From Martinezella rhizogenes (GTDB lineage: Bacteria; Pseudomonadota; Alphaproteobacteria; Rhizobiales; Rhizobiaceae): a stretch of DNA of 64,000 bases. The notes beneath the pieces were generated by a model. The model was not told the DNA's origin. It did no database searches and was given only the letters and a program-made list of their open reading frames with translations. Of this stretch, positions 1-9,328 are shown in pieces; within the stretch, counting starts at the first letter, position 1; each line of letters starts with the position of its first letter. The stretch is from assembly GCF_027460065.1 (NCBI RefSeq), contig NZ_JAPYZZ010000010.1, forward strand, positions 117,402 to 181,401, read 5' to 3'. A program made the translations under genes and the position numbers.

Positions 1-854
1 CCATCTTCTGGCCCTGACGTAATATGATGGGCGTCGGCCGTCGTTCCATATCCAACGAGTTCTGCTATTGGCGTCGCACCACGCGCAAGGGCGTGGCTCA
101 ACGCTTCAATGACGAGAATGCCCGCACCTTCACCCATGACGAAGCCGTCGCGCGCGGTGTCGAAAGGACGTGAGGCCTTGGCCGGGGTCTCGTTAAAGCC
201 TGTTGATAGTGATCTTGCCGCTGCGAAACCACCAAGGCTGACAATGTTCATACAGGCCTCAGTGCCACCACAAACCGCAATGTCGGCTTCGTTTGACCTG
301 ATCAGTCGCGCTGCATCGCCAATCGCCTGAACGCCGGCGGCGCATGCCGTCACCGGCGCTCCCAGCGGACCCCTGAAGCCGTGGCGGATAGAGACTTGTC
401 CGGCGGCGAGATTGACGAGAAAGGATGGGATGGTGAAGGGCGAAAGGCGGCGGACGCCGCGTTGATCGACGGTACGCACCGCTTCCGTAATCGCGGGAAA
501 ACCACCGATGCCCGATGCGATGATTGTCGCCGTTCTCAGTCTTTCTTCTTCGGAAGCTGGCTTCCAGTTCGCCTGTGCCAGAGCCTCTTCCGCCGCTGCC
601 AGCGCAAAGATGATGAAGCGGTCGACCTTACGTTGATCCTTCGAGGGCAGGGTCCTGTCAGGATCAAATCCTCCTTCAGGATCTTCAGCCAGGGAAGGGA
701 CCACGCCTCCGATTTTTGAAGGCAGATCCCCGACAATGTCGTCACCCAGCCGCCGGATCCCGCTTTTGCCAGCTAGGAGCCGGGACCAGGAGATATCGAC
801 ATTTGCACCAAGGGGGCTGACGGCTCCCATTCCCGTGACAACGACACGACGCAT
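1..854 (-). CDS. fabF: Beta-ketoacyl-ACP synthase II (FabF-type), 5' part only
   Basis: The minus strand encodes about 285 residues of a condensing enzyme of fatty-acid or polyketide-type synthesis; the gene runs off the left edge, so the two catalytic histidines are not visible. The reading starts MRRVVVTGMGAVSPLG, the usual FabF N-terminus. The active-site cysteine lies near residue 171 in VTACAAG, and the glycine-rich GEGAGILVIE stretch follows. Two in-frame ATGs exist (860 and 854). I chose 854 because the AGGTGG ribosome site at about 863-868 is 8 bases from it but only 2 from the other. The residues between 60 and 75 (acidic loop) fit KAS II rather than KAS III. Whether it is the housekeeping copy or belongs to a secondary pathway cannot be told from the window. 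It is followed by 167 bases without a gene. Confidence 0.9.
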   Translation of the reverse strand, partial: MRRVVVTGMGAVSPLGANVDISWSRLLAGKSGIRRLGDDIVGDLPSKIGGVVPSLAEDPEGGFDPDRTLPSKDQRKVDRFIIFALAAAEEALAQANWKPASEEERLRTATIIASGIGGFPAITEAVRTVDQRGVRRLSPFTIPSFLVNLAAGQVSIRHGFRGPLGAPVTACAAGVQAIGDAARLIRSNEADIAVCGGTEACMNIVSLGGFAAARSLSTGFNETPAKASRPFDTARDGFVMGEGAGILVIEALSHALARGATPIAELVGYGTTADAHHITSGPED

Positions 855-1021
855 TTGCATTTCCACCTGTTTACGATCAAAAATTTGGCATGCCTTCGGC
901 GTCCGACCGAATGACGGGTCGTGCACTTGGGACATGCGGTTTGCGCTATTCTGTTCTGATAGGCGTGCGGCTTCGGCTGAGCTATGCCAGCTATCGGCGA
1001 CGAATATCCAAGAACTGGGTG

Positions 1022-1609
1022 TTAGTCGCCACCATCGCGGCCAGCAATGCGCCGGACCTCGCGCGCTGCCGCATCGAGTACACCCGTCGACAGCGCTTCA
1101 TCCTCGATGATCCGGGACAGCGTCACCGCACCGACCATCGTGGACAATATTGCCATGGCCTTTTCGCTTCGAGCTATATCGTCACCCTCTCCGATGAGTT
1201 CTTCGAGCACCTCGAAATGCGCTCGGATACCATCTTCAAACGGGCGCCGCACTTCGGCAGTTTGACGCGCAGCGTCGGAGCCGAGAGCCACAAGCGGGCA
1301 TCCTTCTGCCTTCTCGCCACTATGATCTTTGGAGAGGTAGAACCTGATGATCGATTCCAGGGGATCTGATGTGTCTGCTGCGGCATCAGACCACCTCCTC
1401 GTGGCGCTCTCGAGAGCACGCCGTGATGCGAGCGCCGCAAGATCGTCTTTCGATGCGAACTGCTTGTAGAATCCACCCTGGGTGAGGCCTGCACCCTTCA
1501 TCAGGTCTTTAAGGCCGATCCCGTCGAAACCATGCTCTCGAAACAACCGGCTGGCGACGTTTATCACCCTCTCCCTGTTTTCCTCTGCCTGTACGCGGCT
1601 CACTCTCAT
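1022..1609 (-). CDS. TetR-family repressor, divergent from RND pump 1
   Basis: A 195-residue TetR-type regulator. The N-terminal helix-turn-helix is clear (RERVINVASRLFREHGFDGI, then GLTQGGFYKQFASKDDL, with the GGFY/QF recognition-helix pattern); the rest is the variable ligand-binding domain. A longer reading would begin at a TTG at 1621, but the ATG at 1609 has a TGGAGA ribosome site just upstream and gives MRVSRVQAEENRERV. The gene is divergent from the RND pump at 1708 and about 100 bases from it, the standard arrangement for local repression of an efflux pump. The ligand is unknown. The same AATCTAAT sequence elements recur before the SDR gene at 6893, which may be a second target. Confidence 0.88.
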   Translation of the reverse strand: MRVSRVQAEENRERVINVASRLFREHGFDGIGLKDLMKGAGLTQGGFYKQFASKDDLAALASRRALESATRRWSDAAADTSDPLESIIRFYLSKDHSGEKAEGCPLVALGSDAARQTAEVRRPFEDGIRAHFEVLEELIGEGDDIARSEKAMAILSTMVGAVTLSRIIEDEALSTGVLDAAAREVRRIAGRDGGD

Positions 1610-1620
1610 GTGGATCTCCA

Positions 1621-1673
1621 ATTAGATTTCATTTGACATCTATATGTCTTTTAGAGTTAGAGTGCAATCTAAT
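1621..1673. promoter_or_regulatory. Divergent operator/promoter region of TetR and RND pump 1
   Basis: ATTAGATT (1621-1628) and AATCTAAT (1666-1673) form an inverted repeat flanking the TTGACA at 1633-1638, which is a good -35 candidate. Inside lies a second inverted repeat, GACAT-N4-ATGTC (1635-1648). Either could be the TetR operator. TGCAATCTAAT (1663-1673) occurs again at 6816-6826. Confidence 0.5.
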
Positions 1674-1707
1674 ATTTTTGAACAGGCCGTCAAGAAGGAA
1701 CGATGAA

Positions 1708-2817
1708 ATGAAACGGAAACTTGTTGTCACTGCAGCAGCAGTGCTGGCGCTGGCCGCAGGCGGAGCCGCAGCACTGCTGCTTCCGGCGCAGGCGCCAGAG
1801 GCAAAGGCTGCCGATCCCCGGACCTTGGCACCACTGGTCAACCTCGCGACGGCCAGGCTCCCTGGTAATTCGAGCAGCAGCTTTACCGGAACCGTTGGTG
1901 CTAGGGTCCAGAGTAATCTCGGCTTTCGCGTTCCCGGCAAGATCGTTGAACGTTTTGTCGACGTCGGGGAGCAGGTAAGCGCTGGACAGCCATTGATGAG
2001 GCTTGACGAGACTGATCTTCGCCTTGCTCTGACCGCCAAGCGAAACGCTGTCATTGCAGCACAGGCGACATTTGTCCAAGCGAATGCCGATGAGAAACGC
2101 TTTGCCGTGCTGGTGAAGACCTCTGCCGCCTCGACGCAGCAATATGAACGATCGAAAGCCCTGCTGGATACGGCGACGGCACAGTTGGCCGCCGCTCAGG
2201 CTGAGGCGAATGTTGCCGAAAACGAGGCCCGATATACGGTTCTTGTTGCCGATGCGGATGGAACCATTGTCGAGACGCTCGGTGAACCGGGCCAGGTGGT
2301 AACCGCCGGGCAGCCGGTTGTCCGGCTCGCGAAGTCTGGTCCGCGCGAAGCGATTGTCTGGCTCCCTGAAACCATGCGTCCTGACATTGGAGCTCAGGCC
2401 TCCGCATCGGTTTATGGTAGAAAAAATGCGGAAAAAGCCGAGCTGCGCCAGATCTCCGATTCTGCCGATCAGCAGACCCGCACCTATGAAACGCGCTGGG
2501 TGCTAGAAGGGGGTGCTGCAAATGCGCCTCTGGGGTCGACCGTCACCATCGAGATCGAGAACAGGGATGTGCAGGATCATGCCGAACTGCCGATAGGCGC
2601 TCTGTTGGATGACGGGACGCGCACAGGCGTCTGGGTGATCGATCAGCAATCGTCCGTCGTGAAGTTTCGTGATGTGAACGTGGAGCGGGTGGGCGAAGAG
2701 AATGTGGTCGTGACCAACGTCAAGCCGGGAGAGGAGGTCGTTGCGCTTGGCGCACATCTTCTGAAGGATGGAGCGCAAGTTCGCACCAACGTTGGGACAA
2801 AAGAGGCGGCAAACTGA
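1708..2817 (+). CDS. RND efflux periplasmic adaptor (membrane fusion protein), pump 1
   Basis: A 369-residue HlyD/AcrA-type adaptor that would link the inner-membrane RND protein at 2817 to an outer-membrane channel. It has an N-terminal membrane anchor or signal (MKRKLVVTAAAVLALAAGG), a lipoyl-like half motif (NLGFRVPGKIVERFVDVGEQV), a coiled-coil hairpin at about 120-185 rich in Ala/Gln/Glu, the second lipoyl half (ADGTIVETLGEPGQVV) and C-terminal barrel domains. Start chosen at 1708: AAGGAA lies about 8 bases upstream and the first longer ATG (1703) meets a stop at once. No cysteine lipobox was seen. No outer-membrane factor gene is in the window, so TolC-type proteins elsewhere must serve it. 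Its stop overlaps the next start by one base. Confidence 0.9.
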   Translation: MKRKLVVTAAAVLALAAGGAAALLLPAQAPEAKAADPRTLAPLVNLATARLPGNSSSSFTGTVGARVQSNLGFRVPGKIVERFVDVGEQVSAGQPLMRLDETDLRLALTAKRNAVIAAQATFVQANADEKRFAVLVKTSAASTQQYERSKALLDTATAQLAAAQAEANVAENEARYTVLVADADGTIVETLGEPGQVVTAGQPVVRLAKSGPREAIVWLPETMRPDIGAQASASVYGRKNAEKAELRQISDSADQQTRTYETRWVLEGGAANAPLGSTVTIEIENRDVQDHAELPIGALLDDGTRTGVWVIDQQSSVVKFRDVNVERVGEENVVVTNVKPGEEVVALGAHLLKDGAQVRTNVGTKEAAN

Positions 2818-5800
2818 TGAACCTCAATCTGTCCGCCCTTGCGGTTCGCGAACGCGCCGTCACGCTGTTCTTTATCGTCCTTCTGTCGCTTGCCGGCGTC
2901 TATGCCTTCGTCAAGCTGGGACGCGCGGAAGACCCCTCCTTTACCATCAAGACATTGACGGTCACCACGGTCTGGCCGGGCGCAACCGCACGCGAGATGC
3001 AGGATCTCGTTGCCGAGCCGCTGGAGAAGCGCATTCAGGAATTGGCCTGGTATGACCGGGTCGAGACAACCACGCGTCCCGGTTTTGCCTATCTTACCGT
3101 CACGCTCAAGGACAATACGCCGCCAGGCGCCGTTGCCGAAGAATTTTATCAGGCGCGCAAGAAGCTCGGCGATGAAGCCAGAAACCTGCCGCAGGGTGTT
3201 CTGGGACCGTTCGTGAACGACGAATATTCCGACGTCAGCTTCGGCCTTTACGCTCTCAAGGCGCAGGGCATGCCGATGCGCGATCTGGTCCGGGAAGCCG
3301 AAAAGATCAGGCAGGACATGCTCCATGTTCCCGGCGTGAAGAAAATCAACATTCTCGGCGAACAGCCCGAGCAGATTTTCGTAGAGTTCTCCTATGAGAA
3401 GCTTGCCACGCTCGGCATATCTCCTCAGGACATTGCCGCAGCCCTTCAACGGCGCAATACCGTTACGCCCGCTGGGTCGATAGATACGCAGGGTCCGCAG
3501 GTCTTCATTCGTCTCGACGGTGCCTATGACAGTGTTCAGTCTATCGCTGATACGCCCATCGTCGCTTCCGGCCGTGCGTTGAAGCTTTCCGACATTGCTG
3601 AGGTACGCCGGGGTTATCAGGAGCCGGCAGGCTATGTCATCCGTCATGACGGCGAGCCGGCCATCATGCTCGGTGTGGTCATGCAGCAGGGCTGGAATGG
3701 TCTGGAGCTTGGCAAGGCTCTCGAGGAACGCTCCGGCCAGATTGCACGGTCATTACCCCTTGGCATAACGCTGACCAAGGTCAGCGATCAGGCCGTCAAC
3801 ATTGACGCGGCGGTGGGTGAATTCATGGTGAAGTTCGCCATGGCCCTCGGCGTCGTGCTCTTCGTCAGCCTCATTGCGCTCGGCTGGCGGGTGGGCATCG
3901 TTGTGGCTCTGGCCGTTCCGCTGACCCTTGCGGTCGTCTTCATCATCATGCTCGAGACGGGGCGCTTCTTCGACCGCATCACGCTCGGTGCATTGATCTT
4001 GGCACTTGGCCTGCTTGTCGATGACGCTATCATCGCCATCGAGGTGATGGTCGTTAAGATGGAAGAGGGCATGGACCGCATCAAGGCGGCTGCCTATGCC
4101 TGGAGCCACACTGCGGCACCGATGCTATCGGGCACGCTTGTGACCATTATCGGCCTGATGCCGGTCGGTTTTGCCGCCTCTGCAGCGGGCGAGTATGCCG
4201 GCAATATCTTCTGGATCGTCGGTTTCGCACTGATTGTTTCGTGGTTCGTAGCGGTGATCTTTACGCCCTATCTCGGCGTAAAGCTGTTGCCCGATATCAA
4301 ACCGGTGGCAGGCGGCCATCATGCGATTTACGATACGCCGAACTACAGACGCCTGCGCGGTGCGATCGAATTCACCGTCAAGCACAAATTCCTGACCTGC
4401 GCCATTGTCGGCGTCGTCATGGCGCTCTCGGTCGTCGGGATGGGTGCGGTGAAGCAGCAGTTCTTCCCCACATCGGATCGTCCCGAAGTGCTGGTGGAAG
4501 TGCGCATGCCTGAAGGCACAAGCATCGAAACCACGACAGCTACGGTCAAAAAACTAGAGGCCTGGTTGAAGCAACAACCCGAAGCGAAGATCGCCACCAG
4601 CTACATCGGCCAGGGCGCCCCCCGCTTCTTCTTCGCCATGTCGCCCGAACTGCCCGATCCTGCCTTTGCTAAGATCGTTGTGCTGACATCTGACGCACAT
4701 GAGCGTGAGGTGCTGAAGCTGCGTCTGCGGGAAGCCGTTGCGCAAGGGCTGGCGCCCGAGGCATTCGTCCGCGTGACGCAACTCGTCTTCGGCCCCTACA
4801 CGCCATTCCCTGTCGAGTTTCGGATCAAAGGATCGGACGCCGAAGAGCTGTACAAAATCTCCGAGCAGGCACTTGCTCTCATGAGTTCGGTACCTGACGT
4901 CAGAAATGCCAACCGTGATTGGGGTAACCGAACACCTGTTGTCCGGTTCGTTCCTGATCAGGATCGCCTGAACCTCATCGGCATGTCGTCCGCCGAGGCT
5001 GCCCAGCAGATACAGCTCCTGCTGAGTGGTGTTCCCGTCACGCAAGTTCGTGAGAACATCCGAAACGTTCCTGTCGTGGCCAGAAGTGCCGGTGAAATCC
5101 GCCTCGATCCTGCAAGACTCGCCGACTTCTCGCTCGTGACGAGAGACGGCCGTGCGATCCCCCTCGATCAGATCGGCCACACGGAGGTGCGCTTCGAAGA
5201 GCCGATCCTCAAGCGTCGTGACAGAACGCCTGTGGTGACGGTCCGGTCTGACATTAACGAGGCGACACAACCGCCGGAGGTTTCGCAACAGGTGATGACC
5301 GCTCTTCAGCCACTCGTTGCATCTCTGCCTGCTGGCTACACAATCGAGATGGGCGGCAATATCGAGGAGTCACTCAAGGCGAATACCGCCCTGGTGAAGG
5401 TGTTCCCACTGATGATCGCAGCGACCCTGATCGTCATCATCCTTCAGGTACGCAGCCTGTCGACGATGACGATGGTGATGCTGACAGCACCGCTCGGTCT
5501 TGCAGGCGTCGTGCCGACCCTGATCCTGTTCAACCAGCCTTTCGGGTTTAACGCGATCCTGGGTCTTATCGGCCTGGCGGGCATCCTCATGCGCAACACG
5601 TTGATCCTGACCGAGCAGATCAAGGAGAACAAGGCGGCAGGTCTTGATGATTATCACGCCGTGATTGAAGCGACCGTGCAAAGAACGAGGCCGGTTATCC
5701 TGACGGCGCTTGCCGCGGTCCTCGCCTTCATTCCCCTGACGCATTCGGTTTTCTGGGGTTCTATGGCTTACACGCTTATCGGCGGAACGGCGGTGGGCAC

Positions 5801-5930
5801 GCTCATCATCCTGCTCTTCCTGCCCGCTCTCTATGCGGCGTGGTTCCGGATCAAGCCGCCCAAGACAGAAATGCATTCGACGGAGCACGGGAATACGGAA
5901 GCAGCTCAGCATTCGCTTGCTGCGGAATAG
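2817..5930 (+). CDS. RND efflux inner-membrane transporter, pump 1
   Basis: A 1037-residue resistance-nodulation-division permease, the usual full length. The first membrane helix follows MNLNLSALAVRERAVTLFFI; a periplasmic domain occupies about residues 40-335; a helix bundle follows, then a second periplasmic domain and a C-terminal bundle (LAGILMRNTLILTEQI). The proton-relay helix carries the two adjacent aspartates (LGLLVDDAIIAIEVMV). The WPGATAREMQDLVAEPLE motif is typical of drug and solvent pumps rather than metal exporters. It is translationally coupled to the adaptor (TGATG overlap). A strong hairpin follows at 5938. It is collinear with, and the same length as, the permease at 54423. 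Confidence 0.93.
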   Translation: MNLNLSALAVRERAVTLFFIVLLSLAGVYAFVKLGRAEDPSFTIKTLTVTTVWPGATAREMQDLVAEPLEKRIQELAWYDRVETTTRPGFAYLTVTLKDNTPPGAVAEEFYQARKKLGDEARNLPQGVLGPFVNDEYSDVSFGLYALKAQGMPMRDLVREAEKIRQDMLHVPGVKKINILGEQPEQIFVEFSYEKLATLGISPQDIAAALQRRNTVTPAGSIDTQGPQVFIRLDGAYDSVQSIADTPIVASGRALKLSDIAEVRRGYQEPAGYVIRHDGEPAIMLGVVMQQGWNGLELGKALEERSGQIARSLPLGITLTKVSDQAVNIDAAVGEFMVKFAMALGVVLFVSLIALGWRVGIVVALAVPLTLAVVFIIMLETGRFFDRITLGALILALGLLVDDAIIAIEVMVVKMEEGMDRIKAAAYAWSHTAAPMLSGTLVTIIGLMPVGFAASAAGEYAGNIFWIVGFALIVSWFVAVIFTPYLGVKLLPDIKPVAGGHHAIYDTPNYRRLRGAIEFTVKHKFLTCAIVGVVMALSVVGMGAVKQQFFPTSDRPEVLVEVRMPEGTSIETTTATVKKLEAWLKQQPEAKIATSYIGQGAPRFFFAMSPELPDPAFAKIVVLTSDAHEREVLKLRLREAVAQGLAPEAFVRVTQLVFGPYTPFPVEFRIKGSDAEELYKISEQALALMSSVPDVRNANRDWGNRTPVVRFVPDQDRLNLIGMSSAEAAQQIQLLLSGVPVTQVRENIRNVPVVARSAGEIRLDPARLADFSLVTRDGRAIPLDQIGHTEVRFEEPILKRRDRTPVVTVRSDINEATQPPEVSQQVMTALQPLVASLPAGYTIEMGGNIEESLKANTALVKVFPLMIAATLIVIILQVRSLSTMTMVMLTAPLGLAGVVPTLILFNQPFGFNAILGLIGLAGILMRNTLILTEQIKENKAAGLDDYHAVIEATVQRTRPVILTALAAVLAFIPLTHSVFWGSMAYTLIGGTAVGTLIILLFLPALYAAWFRIKPPKTEMHSTEHGNTEAAQHSLAAE

Positions 5931-5937
5931 CCACCCC

Positions 5938-5968
5938 TCCCTCCGCAGCAGACGAAGCTGCGGAGGGA
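5938..5968 (+). terminator. Stem-loop after RND pump 1
   Basis: Perfect 12-bp stem (TCCCTCCGCAGC with its complement) and a 7-base loop directly after the pump stop codon. There is no strong T run, so it may act as an attenuator or mRNA-stabilising hairpin before the GST gene. Confidence 0.55.
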
Positions 5969-6072
5969 CCATACTGTTTGGCGAGATGTGGTGTGTGCGT
6001 TGCGTGCCCACAGGATCCTCTCGGGAGCCCTGCCTTCGTCCCGCTTTAATCCTGCCAATGAGGAGTCTTGAC

Positions 6073-6660
6073 ATGAACCCTGTCGTATCCATCTTCAAAC
6101 ATCCTCCGGACGGGGGTAGGGGATATCACCGGGATATGCGCGTAAGGTGGGCTCTCGAGGAAGTCGGACAGCCTTACACTCTACGGCACCTGACTTTTTC
6201 CGAGATGCGCCGCCCCGAATATCTGGAAATGCAGCCGTTCGGCCAGATGCCGATCTACCAGGAGGGCGATCTCATTCTTTTCGAATCCGGTGCGATCGTG
6301 CTTCACATAGCACAGCGTTTCGCCGGCCTCCTTCCCGATGAAGCGAATGCGCGCTCGCGTTCCATCATGTGGATGTTTGCAGCAGTCAATACGATCGAAC
6401 CCTGTATCGCCTCCGGCAGCGTTGGTCATCTCAGTCAGCGGCTCCAGCAACTGGGCGATGCGCTTGGAGGGAAAAATTGGCTTGAGGGCAATCAGTTCGG
6501 CGCCGGTGATCTTATGATGGTGAGTGTACTCCGGCCGCTCAAGCACTCTGATATTCTGCTGGATAGCCCTGGCTTGCAGGACTACGTCGAAAGAGGCGAG
6601 CAACGATCCGCGTTCCAGCGCGCGCTTGGCAATCCGACAGCGGACAGGCGAACGGCGTAA
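6073..6660 (+). CDS. Glutathione S-transferase-like protein
   Basis: A 195-residue protein of the GST superfamily. The thioredoxin-fold half ends in the conserved QMPIYQEGDLILFESGAI segment (cis-proline after Met and the ES glutathione-binding pair), and the helical half carries the GAGDLMMVSVLR motif (usual form ADxxM). Such enzymes conjugate or reduce electrophiles in the cytoplasm. The ATG at 6073 has AGGAG 7 bases upstream; longer in-frame readings run back into the pump gene and have no site. It follows pump 1 by about 140 bases on the same strand, past the 5938 hairpin, suggesting a joint detoxification role. No catalytic Ser/Tyr/Cys can be assigned with confidence. Confidence 0.82.
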   Translation: MNPVVSIFKHPPDGGRGYHRDMRVRWALEEVGQPYTLRHLTFSEMRRPEYLEMQPFGQMPIYQEGDLILFESGAIVLHIAQRFAGLLPDEANARSRSIMWMFAAVNTIEPCIASGSVGHLSQRLQQLGDALGGKNWLEGNQFGAGDLMMVSVLRPLKHSDILLDSPGLQDYVERGEQRSAFQRALGNPTADRRTA

Positions 6661-6815
6661 CTTGATGGCATAAGCATCCGTCACACCTGTCACCCGTCCG
6701 CCGAGAACTGCCGCATTAACTCGACCGATGTTTCCCGCGTCGAGGCGACTCACCCACGTGTCGGATGGACTGACCATCCGCCTCCTCAATTTCTGCAAAT
6801 GCGTTTTATTTCGCT

Positions 6816-6867
6816 TGCAATCTAATTGAATTATAGATTACAAACGAAATCTAAATTGATTTCTAAT
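6816..6867 (+). promoter_or_regulatory. AATCTAA-repeat region before SDR gene
   Basis: Contains TGCAATCTAAT (6816-6826), an inverted repeat AATCTA-N9-TAGATT (6819-6839), then AAATCTAAATTGATT and TTCTAAT. The TGCAATCTAAT element also lies between the TetR gene at 1609 and pump 1. This suggests that the same repressor controls the SDR gene. Confidence 0.45.
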
Positions 6868-6892
6868 CCCACGCTAATTTTGGAGAGCGTAG

Positions 6893-7705
6893 ATGTCGAG
6901 AGACAAGATTGTTGTGGTGACCGGAGCATCCTCCGGTATAGGGCAGGCGACCGTGAGGTTGCTGTCACAGAATGGGTTCAAGGTATTTGCAGGATCGCGC
7001 AATCCGGACAAAAGTGGACCGGTTCCTGGTGTCGAGTACGGACGTCTCGATGTGGACAATGACGAGTCAGTGAGGCAATTCGTCGATTGGGTTCTGTCCC
7101 GTTCAGGTCGGATTGATGTCGTGGTGAACAATGCAGGCGTCTCTCTTGTCGGGCCGGTCGAAAGCACGTCGGACGATGAGGCGAAGGCCCTTTTTGAAAC
7201 CAATCTCTTTGGCCCACTGCGCATGATACGCGCGGTATTGCCCGCGATGCGGCAGCAGAACTCCGGCCTGATTGTCAATGTCAGCTCGGTCCTCGGCTTC
7301 CTCCCCGCACCTTATATGGGCCTTTATGCCAGCAGCAAGCATGCCCTGGAGGGACTGTCTGAAACGCTTGACCATGAAGTGCGGCAATTCAACATTCGCT
7401 CCGTCTTGGTCGAACCAACGTTCACGAGGACTAGTCTCGATGTCAATGCGAAGCAGACGGAGACGCGCATTGACGACTACGCTCATCAATTAGCCAAATC
7501 CAATGAGGCCGTTCTTTCCGCCATTAAGACGGCAAGCAGTCCGCAGACTGTTGCTGCCGAAATCATGGCAGCGATCAAAGGTCCTCACAAAATGCGCAGG
7601 CCGGTTGGAAAACAGGCTACGCTTCTCAGTCGCCTGAAGCGGTTTGTTCCAGCCAAGGCATTGGATAGCGGCATCAGGAAGACGTTTGGGCTCTCCCGGC
7701 CGTAA
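6893..7705 (+). CDS. Short-chain dehydrogenase/reductase
   Basis: A 270-residue classical SDR. Visible landmarks are the TGASSGIG nucleotide-binding motif at the N-terminus, NNAG near residue 80, the catalytic serine in NVSSVLG and the YASSK active-site pair (Tyr and Lys). The arginine in GSRNPD after the second strand suggests NADP(H) preference. The long C-terminal tail (about residues 190-270) resembles the SDR subgroup acting on hydrophobic aldehydes or ketones, but the substrate is not known. GGAGAG precedes the ATG. The promoter shares sequence elements with the TetR/RND pump 1 intergenic region, which hints at a common response. Confidence 0.88.
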   Translation: MSRDKIVVVTGASSGIGQATVRLLSQNGFKVFAGSRNPDKSGPVPGVEYGRLDVDNDESVRQFVDWVLSRSGRIDVVVNNAGVSLVGPVESTSDDEAKALFETNLFGPLRMIRAVLPAMRQQNSGLIVNVSSVLGFLPAPYMGLYASSKHALEGLSETLDHEVRQFNIRSVLVEPTFTRTSLDVNAKQTETRIDDYAHQLAKSNEAVLSAIKTASSPQTVAAEIMAAIKGPHKMRRPVGKQATLLSRLKRFVPAKALDSGIRKTFGLSRP

Positions 7706-7917
7706 GCATTCGCGGAGCTTGCGCGCTAAAAACCGCAAAGTAAGGCATGTGGCGTTCGGAAACCTCATTTCCTTTATCGTCATGACTGACCGGGTGCCAC
7801 AGTCGTGCCAACCGCCACGTCCACTGCAGCGGTCGGTCGCGCTGGCGAGAATATGTTTGCGCGCGATCAGACCGACATGGGTTTAAAGCAACGTTGCGCG
7901 CAAATTTTCTTTTACTA

Positions 7918-9147
7918 TCATAGCCTGTTTTTGAACAGCGTACCGCTTTTCATAATAACATCAATGTTTTCGCCGTGTCGGGTGAAGACGGAGCAATCTA
8001 TGGTCGGATCGCCATCGACAACGAGAATGTCTGCGAGCGCGCCGGGTTTGATAACGCCGATCCGGCCGCCCATCATCATCATCTCGGCATTAACGCTGGT
8101 GGCGGAGATAAGTGTATCGACCGTGTTTTCCGCCTTTGCTCTCAGCGTGAATTCTTCACCCTGATAATCGTGCAGTTCGATACCAAGCAGGTCGGTTCCA
8201 AAACCAATCTTCACGCCCGCTTTGCGTGCAATTGCGACAGCCTTCAGGCCTTGATCCCTGACCTGCGAAATTTTGTGCATGCTGTTGGCGGAGAAGCCGT
8301 ATTTGCCAGCGAATTGCGTGAGGATATCGGACGCGGCGAGGGTGGGAACGAGATAAACATTTTCCCGGCTCATGCGGTCGGCGGTCGGCTCGTCGATCAG
8401 GTTGCCGTGTTCGATTGTGCGTACACCGGCGTTGATTGAAGCCATGATGGCGCGGGGCGTATAAGCATGCGCCATGACATAAGTATTCCAGGCACGGGCC
8501 TCTTCGACAATGGCTTTCAATTCCCCATCGGAATATTGGAGGTTTTCGATCGGGTCTGTGACAGATGCTGCGCCACCAGACGCCATGATCTTGATGAAAT
8601 GCGCGCCTTTCCGAAGTTCATCGCGGGCGGCCTCTCGAACCTGTGATATGCCGTCTGCGATCCGCGCGATCGAGCTACCGACATTATTGCTGGTCTTTTC
8701 GCCCGGCCCGAGCAGGACGGATCGCATGTCGCCGTGGCCGCCGGTCTGGCTTAAGGCGAGGCCGGAAATGACGAGCCTCGGTCCGGCGATGAGCCCTTGC
8801 TCGACGGCCTGGACGAGGCCTGCATCTGCGCCGCCGCCGTCGCGAACCGTCGTGAAACCACGCTGCAGCATGCCCTCCATGATGTAGCGGGCCTGTGTGA
8901 AGACGAAGGAAGGCCAAAATTTGCCTGCACTCAGGTCGACGCTGTTGGCAATGACATGCACATGCGCATCGATCAGGCCCGGCGTCAGCGTCTTGCTGCC
9001 GCAATCGATGATCAGCGTTCCTTCCGGTATGGCCGGCGAAGACGAGACGTCACGAATGACGCCATCGACCTCGAGAACTTGCAGGCCATCGATCAGCGCA
9101 GTCTGCACGCCATCGAATATGCGGGCGTTGGTGAACAGGGTAGCCAT
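7918..9147 (-). CDS. Metal-dependent amidohydrolase (Xaa-Pro dipeptidase/imidazolonepropionase-like), copy 1
   Basis: A 409-residue amidohydrolase-superfamily enzyme with the two-metal TIM-barrel signature: HxH in GLIDAHVHV, the probable carboxylated lysine in FIKIMASGG, histidines in MAHAYT and IEHGN, and the aspartate in GFGTDLLG. These enzymes hydrolyse amide or cyclic C-N bonds, and subfamily members act on dipeptides, hydantoin-like rings or carbamates. It is the last gene of the 12-gene minus-strand operon and a paralogue of the gene at 18314; both share the same motif order and the ALSQT-GH segment. AGGAG lies 11 bases before the start. The substrate is presumably what the two importers bring in, but this is inference. 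Confidence 0.88.
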   Translation of the reverse strand: MATLFTNARIFDGVQTALIDGLQVLEVDGVIRDVSSSPAIPEGTLIIDCGSKTLTPGLIDAHVHVIANSVDLSAGKFWPSFVFTQARYIMEGMLQRGFTTVRDGGGADAGLVQAVEQGLIAGPRLVISGLALSQTGGHGDMRSVLLGPGEKTSNNVGSSIARIADGISQVREAARDELRKGAHFIKIMASGGAASVTDPIENLQYSDGELKAIVEEARAWNTYVMAHAYTPRAIMASINAGVRTIEHGNLIDEPTADRMSRENVYLVPTLAASDILTQFAGKYGFSANSMHKISQVRDQGLKAVAIARKAGVKIGFGTDLLGIELHDYQGEEFTLRAKAENTVDTLISATSVNAEMMMMGGRIGVIKPGALADILVVDGDPTIDCSVFTRHGENIDVIMKSGTLFKNRL

Positions 9148-9328
9148 TGTGGATCAGTTCTCCTGAAATGATGGGGGAATGGCAGGGTCAGCAGACGACG
9201 GGCCCTGCCGGAGAAGCGCGACAGGCCTTTCGTGACGATCCGGGACGGTCGCCGCCTGTTTGAAACCCACCGCCATCATCATCGTTCTTCCGAATGAATT
9301 GTGCCGATGTATGCCGGAGGCGTCCCGT

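Noticed and set aside
2643..3647. 334-codon minus-strand frame inside pump 1
   Set aside because: It is antisense to the adaptor/permease junction and has no recognisable domain. The equivalent frame in pump 2 (54996-55991) is equally meaningless.
8084..8095. Runs of CAT/ATC triplets suggesting a microsatellite
   Set aside because: They encode the methionine run NAEMMMMGG of the amidohydrolase in frame and are too short to be a repeat array.
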